From assembly GCA_020048255.1 (NCBI GenBank), contig JAIFMR010000208.1:1-8592 (forward strand): 8,592 bases of DNA. The letters are read 5' to 3'. The notes beneath the pieces were generated by a model. That model had not been told where the DNA came from, did no database searches, and saw only the letters and a program-made list of their open reading frames with translations. The translations under genes and the position numbers were made by a program. Positions 1-5,299 of this stretch are shown here, piece after piece. Each line of letters opens with the position of its first letter. Positions within the stretch are counted from its first letter, which is position 1. The stretch is from Rhodoferax sp. (GTDB taxonomy: Bacteria; Pseudomonadota; Gammaproteobacteria; Burkholderiales; Burkholderiaceae_C).

Positions 1-536
1 AGGCCGTACAGCATCAGCATGGTGACCGTGCCCAGGCTGACCTCGGTGCTGCCGATGTTGAAGGTGTCGCCCAAGGCAGTCATCACGCTGGGCAAGTTGG
101 TGATGGTTTGCGCTTCTGAGTAAATCTGGGTGATGGCAAAGGCAATGTTCAGGGTGCCAAGCGTCACGATGAAAGGCGGCAGCTTGATGCGCGTCACCAG
201 CAGGCCATTGATCATGCCAAAGCCGGTGGTCACGGCCAAGCCGCAGGCAATGGCCGCGTAGGGGTCCATGCCGTAATTGACGGCAAATTTGGTCATGACG
301 ACACCACCCAGGGCCATCACCATGCCGCAGGACAAGTCAATGCCGGCGGTCAAAATAATCAGGGACTGGCCAATGGCCAACACACCCACCACCATCACCT
401 GCTGCAATACCAGCGACAGGTTGCCACCGCTCAGGAAGCGATCGGACTGGAGGGTGAAAAATAGGCAGGTGACCGCCAGAGCGATCCAGGGGCCCAGGGC
501 TCCCCAAGGAATGTTGCGCTTGTTCGTCGTGGACAT
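1..536 (-). CDS. Sugar ABC transporter permease, FrcC/RbsC-like (partial, C-terminus off the left edge)
   Basis: Inner-membrane permease subunit of a CUT2-type sugar ABC importer; it would form the channel that takes sugar from the periplasmic binding protein encoded just upstream. About 178 residues are visible, roughly half of a usual 310-340-residue permease; the rest lies beyond base 1. The start is the ATG at 536-534, with a GGAGA ribosome site at 546-542, five bases away. Hydrophobic segments are seen near residues 10-30, 40-65, 70-88, 93-114, 122-140 and from about 165. The conserved stretch around residues 57-75 (GQSLIILTAGIDLSCG) is typical of the RbsC/XylH/FrcC group, and the cysteine-containing GIDLSCG form is what I associate with the fructose branch. 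It lies 74 bases downstream of the binding-protein gene on the same strand, so probably in one operon, separated by a hairpin. Fructose specificity is inferred from similarity and the neighbouring fructokinase; ribose or another monosaccharide is possible. Confidence 0.88.
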   Translation of the reverse strand, partial: MSTTNKRNIPWGALGPWIALAVTCLFFTLQSDRFLSGGNLSLVLQQVMVVGVLAIGQSLIILTAGIDLSCGMVMALGGVVMTKFAVNYGMDPYAAIACGLAVTTGFGMINGLLVTRIKLPPFIVTLGTLNIAFAITQIYSEAQTITNLPSVMTALGDTFNIGSTEVSLGTVTMLMLYG

Positions 537-565
537 CACGGTCTCCGTGCGAAAGAGTTGAGAGA

Positions 566-596
566 GTTCAGACCCCGCAGGAGCCGGGGTCTGAAC
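566..596 (-). other. Intercistronic hairpin between binding-protein and permease genes
   Basis: A perfect 12-bp inverted repeat (arms 566-577 and 585-596, 7-base loop) lies 14 bases after the binding-protein stop codon and about 30 bases before the permease start. It is GC-rich (CCCCG core). On the minus strand it is followed by a pyrimidine-rich stretch but no run of T, so it is a poor classical terminator. Hairpins in this position are known to protect the upstream mRNA from 3' exonucleases or to reduce read-through, which gives more binding protein than permease. That role is inferred here. Confidence 0.7.
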
Positions 597-610
597 GAAA
601 GGCTAACTAA

Positions 611-1594
611 TTACTTGTTGCCCCAGCACAGGTCCATGCCGACCTTGGTGTCCTTGCTGTCCACACCAGCCACTGTCTTGGCGGCAATCAGGGTCACGCC
701 GGTGTCAACGTAGCCCGAGGCTTTCTTGCCGCTCTTGGCGTATTCGACACCCGCTGCCACACCCATGGAAGCCATCTTCAGGGGGTATTGCTGCGAGGTC
801 GCGGTGATGACGCCGGCAGCGGTGTCCTTGATACCTTGGCAGCCACCGTCGACTGACACAATGATCACGCCCTTTTCCTTGCCAGCTTTCTTCAGGGCGT
901 TGTAGGCACCGGCAGCCGCTGGCTCATTGATGGTGTAGACCACGTTGATGTCCGGGTTCTTCTGCAGGCAGTTTTCCATGGCGGTCTGGCCCTTGGCCTG
1001 GTTGCCGTCGGTGTCACCGGCGCACACGGTTTCAGCAGTGCTGGAGAGTTCATTGGACTTGGCATCATTGGCTTTCAGGCCAAAACCGGTCATGAAACCA
1101 TTGTGGCGCTGTGCGCCCACGGGGTGGCCAGGGAACAGATCGAGCATGGCGATCTTGGCGGGTTTGGCACCCAGCGCGGCCTTGGCGTATTGACCAATCA
1201 GCACGCCGGCCTTGTAATTGTCGGTGGCAAACAGCGCGTCTGCGCCGTCAAACGGGCTGTCCAACGCAATCACTTGCACACCTTTGGCCTGTACCTTTTT
1301 CACGGTCGGGATGATGGCGTCGCCGGTGGAAGTAATCAAAATGGTTTTCGCACCCGCCGCGGCCATGTTTTCCAGGGCGGTGATCTGGCTGGCGGTGTCG
1401 CCGTCTTTTTTGCCCGCAGCGCTCATCAGCTTGGCACCGGCCTTTTTGGCTTCAGCCTGCGCGCCTTCTTTCATCTTGACGAAGAAGGGGTTGGTGTCGG
1501 TCTTGGTGATCAAACCAATGATGGGCTCAGCTGCAAAGGCGGCGCTGGTGGCCAAGGACAGGGTGCTGAGCAGCAGGGTTGTAGAGAGTTTCAT
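611..1594 (-). CDS. Periplasmic sugar-binding protein of an ABC importer, FrcB/RbsB-like (fructose-type)
   Basis: Solute-binding protein of 327 residues, the normal length for the RbsB/periplasmic-binding-protein type 1 family. A Sec signal peptide is clear: a Lys at position 2, a hydrophobic core (residues 3-19), then an AFA-A site, so cleavage is likely after residue 21 or 22. The mature protein begins with a beta strand (IIGLITKT) and the DTNPFFVKMKEGA motif usual for CUT2 binding proteins. A ligand-type segment ATDNYKAG is at 123-130, and NEPAAAGAY (223-231) and SVDGG (247-251) are typical of the sugar-binding fold. Four cysteines (191, 209, 252, 323) are in the exported part and could form disulfides. 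The start ATG has an AAGGAA ribosome site four bases upstream. The gene is first in its operon, followed by the permease, and is divergent from a fructokinase gene. Fructose as ligand is inferred from sequence style and context; another monosaccharide cannot be excluded. Confidence 0.9.
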   Translation of the reverse strand: MKLSTTLLLSTLSLATSAAFAAEPIIGLITKTDTNPFFVKMKEGAQAEAKKAGAKLMSAAGKKDGDTASQITALENMAAAGAKTILITSTGDAIIPTVKKVQAKGVQVIALDSPFDGADALFATDNYKAGVLIGQYAKAALGAKPAKIAMLDLFPGHPVGAQRHNGFMTGFGLKANDAKSNELSSTAETVCAGDTDGNQAKGQTAMENCLQKNPDINVVYTINEPAAAGAYNALKKAGKEKGVIIVSVDGGCQGIKDTAAGVITATSQQYPLKMASMGVAAGVEYAKSGKKASGYVDTGVTLIAAKTVAGVDSKDTKVGMDLCWGNK

Positions 1595-1648
1595 GGCGTT
1601 CCTTAAGAGAGTGGCTGGGTAGCCGGGTTGTTATGTCGATGGCAGCTA

Positions 1649-1669
1649 TTCCGGGTTTACCCCCGGGAA
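1649..1669. repeat. Imperfect inverted repeat in the divergent promoter region, candidate operator
   Basis: Left arm TTCCGGG (1649-1655) and right arm CCCGGGAA (1662-1669) are complementary apart from one extra G in the right arm, with a 6-base spacer. The repeat is about 22-42 bases downstream of the predicted start of the binding-protein transcript and about 43-63 bases upstream of the predicted fructokinase transcript start. A LacI/RpiR-type sugar regulator could act there on both genes, but no regulator gene is in the window. It could instead be a weak hairpin in the binding-protein mRNA leader. Confidence 0.35.
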
Positions 1670-1676
1670 ATTACGC

Positions 1677-1705
1677 TTGTTCAATCAGCGTGGGTGAACT
1701 ATAGT
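1677..1705 (+). promoter_or_regulatory. Predicted sigma-70 promoter for the fructokinase gene
   Basis: TTGTTC (1677-1682) is a weak -35 and TATAGT (1700-1705) a strong -10, five of six matches to TATAAT, with an ideal 17-base spacer. Transcription would begin near 1711-1713, giving a leader of about 43 bases before the ATG at 1755. The -10 lies within the palindrome ACTATAGT (1698-1705), which is shared with the opposing promoter. Confidence 0.55.
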
Positions 1706-1727
1706 CTCTTCAGTGTTATTAAATCAA
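1698..1727 (-). promoter_or_regulatory. Predicted sigma-70 promoter for the sugar-binding-protein operon
   Basis: Read on the minus strand, TTGATT (1727-1722) is a -35 with four of six consensus matches and TATAGT (1703-1698) a -10, with an 18-base spacer. Transcription would begin near 1691 and leave a leader of about 95 bases before the binding-protein ATG. The -10 overlaps the fructokinase -10 because ACTATAGT is its own reverse complement. Confidence 0.5.
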
Positions 1728-1741
1728 GTTGTTTTAGTTAT

Positions 1742-1747
1742 GGAAAA
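1742..1747 (+). promoter_or_regulatory. Ribosome binding site that decides the fructokinase start
   Basis: GGAAAA lies seven bases before the ATG at 1755. The other in-frame starts (GTG 1713, ATG 1740) have no comparable site, and GTG 1713 would sit at the predicted transcript start. Confidence 0.6.
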
Positions 1748-1754
1748 CCCTGAT

Positions 1755-2750
1755 ATGTCAAAAATAAATTTTTCGGCGCAAGTGGCGACCGCTGGTGAAG
1801 CGCTGATTGACCTGATTGCGGGGGCGGATGGCCGTTTTGAGCCTTGTCTGGGGGGCGCGGTCTATAACCTGACACGCGCATTGGCACGCCAGGGTATTGA
1901 CACCCTGTACCTGAACCCGTTGTCCAAAGACCGCTTTGGCCGCCAGTTGGCTGCCGCCTTGCTGCAAGACGGGGTGCACTTGGCAGCATCGCAGCCGGTG
2001 CAACAGGTGACTTCGCTGGCGGTGGTCAATGTCGATGCACAGGGTCACCCTGATTACGCCTTTTACCGCGAAGGCGTGGCCGACCGCGCCACCCACGCCG
2101 CGGCCTTGACCGAGGCCTGCAGCCAGGCCGAGAGTTTGTCCTTGGTATGCACTGGCGCACTGGCCTTGTCCCCCGAGGACGGTGAAACCTACTTGCCCTG
2201 GCTGGCCGGGCAGCGCCAAGCCGGCCGCACGGTGGTGATCGATGCCAATCTGCGGCCCTCGGTCATGCCCAACCTGGACCTGTACCGCCGCCATGTTCTG
2301 ACCGCGCTGCAATATGCCGATGTGATCAAGGCCAGTGACGAGGACCTGGCCTGCCTGAATTTGCCTGGCGCCACCGCGCTGGAGCAAGCCCGCCACCTGC
2401 TGCAGGCCAGTCGCGCTGGTGTGCTGGCGCTGACCCGGGGTGCCGAGGGCGCGGCCCTGTTGACGCGACACGGGCAATTGTTTCAGGCACGTGAGACCGC
2501 ACCTATCAAGGTGGTGGACACGGTGGGCGCGGGCGACTGTTTTCTGGCAGGTTTGGTAGTGACCCTGCTGCAGCGCAGTCTGCCGGCCGACTGGGGTAAA
2601 GCCGCAGTGGCGCAGTCCATGGCCCAGGAATTGCTGAGCAGTGCCATTGCCAGCGCCAGCCTGTGTGTCATGCAGCGTGGCTGTGTCCCACCGACACGCG
2701 CTGAGGTCACGGCGCGGATGGCCAACACAGCCCTGTCCTTCACTGCGTGA
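1755..2750 (+). CDS. PfkB-family carbohydrate kinase, probable fructokinase
   Basis: Predicted cytoplasmic sugar kinase of 331 residues that would phosphorylate fructose to fructose 6-phosphate with ATP, so that sugar brought in by the divergent ABC importer enters glycolysis. PfkB/ribokinase-family signs: the N-terminal GEALIDL strand (14-20) usual in bacterial fructokinases, GGAVYNLTRALARQG (33-47, PfkB signature 1), DANLRP (163-168), KASDEDL (192-198), TRGAEGA (227-233), and signature 2 DTVGAGDCFLAGL (255-267), where GAGD (258-261) forms the anion hole and Asp261 is the catalytic base. The start at 1755 is preferred because of its GGAAAA ribosome site and because the conserved region starts soon after; ATG 1740 and GTG 1713 are in-frame alternatives. 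A 2-dehydro-3-deoxygluconokinase or other PfkB kinase is possible, but the N-terminal motif and the fructose-type transporter favour fructokinase. It converges on the pseudouridine synthase gene with a 50-base gap. Confidence 0.87.
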   Translation: MSKINFSAQVATAGEALIDLIAGADGRFEPCLGGAVYNLTRALARQGIDTLYLNPLSKDRFGRQLAAALLQDGVHLAASQPVQQVTSLAVVNVDAQGHPDYAFYREGVADRATHAAALTEACSQAESLSLVCTGALALSPEDGETYLPWLAGQRQAGRTVVIDANLRPSVMPNLDLYRRHVLTALQYADVIKASDEDLACLNLPGATALEQARHLLQASRAGVLALTRGAEGAALLTRHGQLFQARETAPIKVVDTVGAGDCFLAGLVVTLLQRSLPADWGKAAVAQSMAQELLSSAIASASLCVMQRGCVPPTRAEVTARMANTALSFTA

Positions 2751-2800
2751 CACCCGTGGCGTGACTTGCAGCGGATGTTGCCTGGCGGCGTCAGCTGGCG

Positions 2801-3706
2801 CTAAAACAGCAGACTTCTGCTGCTCACAAAGTGGTGCGCCTGCCCGGTCACCGGGTCGCTGAAGACCAGCTCTTTGGCCAGCAGTTGCAAGGGGTGGGCC
2901 GCATCCATTTGCCCCTCGGGGGTCAGGGTCGGGTACAGGCCGTCGTTGAGCAAGGGCAGCCCCAAAGCCAGCATGTGCACGCGCAATTGGTGTCGCTGGC
3001 CCGTGACCGGTTTGAGAGCGTAGCGGGCCAGGTCGCCGCGCACTTCCAGCACATCGATGAGCGTGTGGGCATTGGGCGGGCCATCCACCTCGCACTGAAG
3101 CATGAAGTGCCCGGCCGCCTTGATGCAACTGCTACGGGTTTGGGGCAGCGGCACGTCAGCGCGCCAGGGGGCGATGGCGTGGTAAGTTTTTTGCACCTGG
3201 TGCTGGCGAAACAGGGCAGCGTAAGCGGCGCGGCTGTTTGGCTGCTTGGAGAACATCACCAGCCCAGCGGTGTCGCGGTCAATGCGGTGAATCGGCACCA
3301 AATCATCCAGCCCCAAACGGTGTTTCAGCCGCACCAGCACGGTCTCTTTCAGATAGCCACCGGAGGGCACCACAGGTAAAAAATGCGGCTTGTCGACCAC
3401 CAGCAGGTGCTCGTCCTGGTATAGCACCACCGCCTCATGGGGAATGACTGGCTCGTTGGGGACGTCGCGGTAGTAATACAGGCGGGTGTGGGCCGGGTAG
3501 GGGCCCTGGTTGGCGCGCTCAGGCTTGATAACCACACCGTGCTCATCCAAAACATCGCCGCGCGCCAGGCGCTCTTGCCAGGTTGATGGCGACACACCTG
3601 CAAAGCGATCACACAAAAAATCAGTCAGCGTCAGCCAGGGGCCAGGCGGCAGGGCGACACAGCTGGCGCCCACACCGTGGCGCGTGGGTGGCTTAAACCC
3701 GCTCAA
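2801..3706 (-). CDS. RluA-family pseudouridine synthase
   Basis: Predicted RNA pseudouridine synthase that isomerises a uridine in rRNA or tRNA; the exact target cannot be read from the sequence. With a TTG start at 3706 it has 301 residues. An N-terminal S4-like segment (about 24-60, including WQERLARGDVLDEHG) is followed by the catalytic domain: LLVVDKPHFLPVVPSGGY (101-118), the catalytic motif HRIDRDTAGLV (140-150) with Asp143 as nucleophile, KTYHAI (173-178), and TGQRHQLRVHMLALGLPLLND (in 235-255). It belongs to a little-studied RluA subgroup recognisable by the YYYRDVPNEPVIPHEA stretch (77-92). The start is uncertain. TTG 3706 overlaps the trmB end by 14 bases and has a weak GGGA site; GTG 3673 (290 residues) starts after the trmB stop; TTG 3754 is less likely. 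The overlap suggests translational coupling to trmB. Confidence 0.87.
   Translation of the reverse strand: MSGFKPPTRHGVGASCVALPPGPWLTLTDFLCDRFAGVSPSTWQERLARGDVLDEHGVVIKPERANQGPYPAHTRLYYYRDVPNEPVIPHEAVVLYQDEHLLVVDKPHFLPVVPSGGYLKETVLVRLKHRLGLDDLVPIHRIDRDTAGLVMFSKQPNSRAAYAALFRQHQVQKTYHAIAPWRADVPLPQTRSSCIKAAGHFMLQCEVDGPPNAHTLIDVLEVRGDLARYALKPVTGQRHQLRVHMLALGLPLLNDGLYPTLTPEGQMDAAHPLQLLAKELVFSDPVTGQAHHFVSSRSLLF
2803..2822 (-). terminator. Possible weak intrinsic terminator overlapping the pseudouridine synthase stop codon
   Basis: On the minus strand the stem CAGCAG/CTGCTG (2822-2817 with 2812-2807, 4-base loop) is followed directly by TTTT (2806-2803), whose last T starts the TAG stop codon. The stem is short and the T run is only four bases, so it may be weak. 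It would prevent transcription from running into the convergent fructokinase gene. Confidence 0.3.
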
Positions 3707-4460
3707 ACACCAGGTCCCATACGCCGTGGCCGAGCTTGAGCCCGCGGTTTTCAAACTTGGTCAGGGGCCGATAGTGTGGCTTGGGGGCATAACCCAGCAG
3801 TTCCGGGTGGGTTTGGCTTGCCGTGTTTTTCAGCAAAGGCTCGGCGCTCAGCACTTCCAGAATTTGCTCGGCATAGGCCTGCCAGTCGGTGGCGCAGTGA
3901 ATATAGCCGCCGGGCTTGAGGCGTGCTGCCAGTTTGGCGATCAAGGGGACTTGAATCAGCCTGCGCTTGTTGTGCCGGGCCTTGTGCCAGGGATCCGGGA
4001 AAAAGATATGCACGCCGTCCAGGCTTTGCAAAGGCAGCATGTGGTCAATCACCTCGACGGCGTCGTGGGCGCAAATGCGGATGTTGCACAGGTCTTGTTC
4101 GCCAATGCGCTTGAGCAGGGCACCCACACCGGGGTCGTGAACCTCGCAGCACAAAAAATGGGTGTCCGGCATCAGGGCAGCAATGTGGGCGGTGGCCTCA
4201 CCCATGCCAAAGCCGATTTCCAGAATCACTGGGTGGGTTTGAGTGTCATTTTGGCCTGTAGCCTTAGTGAGGTCAGCGTAAGCAGCTACCAAATCAAGAG
4301 CTACATTCTGGTAGGGCAGCAAAAACTGGGGTCCCAGCTCGGTCATGGCTTTGGTTTGCCCCGAGGTGGTGCGGCCGGTGCGTTTGACAAAGCTTCGAAT
4401 GGCGCGCCGCTCAGCGGGTGGAGGGGTGTGCGTTGGGGTGGGCGGTGTGGGGGCGTTCAT
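3693..4460 (-). CDS. trmB: tRNA (guanine-N7)-methyltransferase TrmB
   Basis: S-adenosylmethionine-dependent enzyme that makes 7-methylguanosine at position 46 of the tRNA variable loop. With the ATG at 4460 it has 255 residues, a normal length. A Pro/Thr-rich N-terminal tail (1-16) precedes ERRAIRSFVKRTGRTT, which is typical of proteobacterial TrmB. The SAM-binding motif EIGFGMGE is at 81-88, an acidic residue after motif II in CCEVH (104-108), Asp133 in CAHDAVEV, the signature FPDPWHKARHNKRRL (154-168), and the C-terminal tRNA-contact segment PLTKFENRGLKLGH (232-245). The frame stays open upstream to 4595, but that part has no family resemblance. No strong ribosome site precedes 4460. It is divergent from the cyclic-di-GMP gene on its right, with a 104-base gap, and its end overlaps the likely start of the pseudouridine synthase. 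Confidence 0.95.
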   Translation of the reverse strand: MNAPTPPTPTHTPPPAERRAIRSFVKRTGRTTSGQTKAMTELGPQFLLPYQNVALDLVAAYADLTKATGQNDTQTHPVILEIGFGMGEATAHIAALMPDTHFLCCEVHDPGVGALLKRIGEQDLCNIRICAHDAVEVIDHMLPLQSLDGVHIFFPDPWHKARHNKRRLIQVPLIAKLAARLKPGGYIHCATDWQAYAEQILEVLSAEPLLKNTASQTHPELLGYAPKPHYRPLTKFENRGLKLGHGVWDLVFERV

Positions 4461-4485
4461 GGTGGGGCAGTGCAAAGTGTGCCGG

Positions 4486-4491
4486 ATTGTA
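4486..4491 (-). promoter_or_regulatory. Possible -10 element for trmB
   Basis: On the minus strand TACAAT (4491-4486) matches the sigma-70 -10 in five of six bases and would start a transcript near 4479, about 19 bases before the trmB ATG. I see no good -35 at the right distance. The 104-base gap between trmB and the next gene holds nothing else I can name, and I see no convincing promoter for the rightward gene in it. Confidence 0.25.
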
Positions 4492-4551
4492 GATTTGCGT
4501 CTGCAAGGCCGTTTTGATTGCTTTCTGTGCGGCTCAAACACCAAAAAAAGT

Positions 4552-4557
4552 GGAAAA
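4552..4557 (+). promoter_or_regulatory. Ribosome binding site that decides the start of the PAS-domain frame
   Basis: GGAAAA lies seven bases before GTG 4565, the same sequence and spacing as at the fructokinase gene. Upstream in-frame TTG 4514 and GTG 4550 have no such site. Confidence 0.5.
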
Positions 4558-4564
4558 TTGCGCG

Positions 4565-5299
4565 GTGAATACGCCCAACCCAGCCGCCCCTGCATCTGTC
4601 AAACCGGCCCCGCCTGAGGCCGGTGACTCGCCTTTGAGCGAGTCGCCGCAGCCGACCGAGCTTGAGAGCCGCTTGCTCGCGATGCTCGATGCGCTGCCTG
4701 ACCTGATGTTCGAGGTGGACCTGGATGGGCGTTACCTGGATTTCCATTCGCCGCGCACTGATTTGCTGGCTGCACCGCCTGAGCTCTTTCTTGGCAAGAT
4801 GCTGCATGAGATGCTGCCGCCAGCGGCGGCCGACACGAGCATGGCGGCGGTGCGCGAGGCGCACCTGCAGGGGTTTTCACGGGGTCAAAAAATCGAACTG
4901 CATTTGCCGCAGGGCGTCAGTTGGTTTGAACTGTCGGTCTCGCGCAAAGCCAACGGGCCGGATCGACCGGTGACTTTCATTGTCCTGTCGCGTGACATCA
5001 CCCAGCGGGTGGAAGCTGAGTCAATGCAACCAGGCCATTGTGCGCTGTCAGAGTTCGGCCGAGTTGTTCCCAGCCATTTGTGCGGCGGCGGTCGCGCAGG
5101 GCGGCATGAAGATGGCCTGGATCGGCGTGCTGCAGCCAACCGACCAGCACATCGTGCCTGTGGCTTCGACTGGCGAAGGCACCGACTACCTCAAGGGCAT
5201 CGTCATCAGTCTCGACGCCAGTACGCCCAGTGGCCGCGGGCCATCGGGTACCGCCATGCGCGAGAACCGGCCGGTTTGGTGCCAGGACTTTCGCCATGA
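4565..5299 (+). CDS. 5' part of a frame-broken PAS-GAF-PAS-GGDEF-EAL gene: N-terminal PAS sensor domain
   Basis: This frame begins at GTG 4565 (GGAAAA ribosome site) and encodes a Pro/Ala-rich tail (1-30) and then one PAS-like sensor domain at about 35-146, from LLAMLDALPDLMFEVDLDGRY through WFELSVSR to the end motif LSRDITQRVEAES (141-153, ending at 5023). After about 5023 the frame reads Arg/His/Gly-rich sequence with no family resemblance until its stop at 5299, while the next frame carries clear GAF-domain sequence. So only 4565 to about 5023 is meaningful protein. There is no signal peptide or membrane segment, so the product is cytoplasmic. It is best read as the N-terminal part of one multidomain cyclic-di-GMP protein joined to the frame ending at 7205, broken by a net +1 shift near 5009-5026. 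Either the gene is a recent pseudogene, or the break is a sequence error, or two polypeptides are made by coupled translation. Confidence 0.7.
   Translation: MNTPNPAAPASVKPAPPEAGDSPLSESPQPTELESRLLAMLDALPDLMFEVDLDGRYLDFHSPRTDLLAAPPELFLGKMLHEMLPPAAADTSMAAVREAHLQGFSRGQKIELHLPQGVSWFELSVSRKANGPDRPVTFIVLSRDITQRVEAESMQPGHCALSEFGRVVPSHLCGGGRAGRHEDGLDRRAAANRPAHRACGFDWRRHRLPQGHRHQSRRQYAQWPRAIGYRHAREPAGLVPGLSP

Noticed and set aside
1595..1690. A riboswitch in the long leader of the binding-protein mRNA
   Set aside because: The leader of about 95 bases shows only one short inverted repeat and no known riboswitch core that I can recognise.
2751..2800. A bidirectional terminator between the convergent fructokinase and pseudouridine synthase genes
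   Set aside because: The 50-base gap has no clean GC stem followed by T on the plus strand; only the weak minus-strand hairpin at 2803-2822 was kept.
1758..3128. A 456-codon open frame on the minus strand antisense to the fructokinase
   Set aside because: It is Gln/His/Arg/Gly-rich with no recognisable motif and lies opposite a clear PfkB kinase and part of the pseudouridine synthase; long antisense open frames are common in GC-rich DNA.
3510..4517. A 335-codon open frame on the plus strand opposite trmB
   Set aside because: No domain is recognisable, and it mirrors the conserved TrmB motifs on the other strand.
4461..4564. A cyclic-di-GMP riboswitch in front of the GGDEF-EAL gene
   Set aside because: The gap is too short for a full aptamer plus promoter, and no GEMM-like core is visible.
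5009..5030. Programmed ribosomal frameshifting joining the PAS and GAF frames
   Set aside because: I see no slippery heptamer, no homopolymer run and no obvious stem-loop right after it; a mutation or sequence error is simpler.
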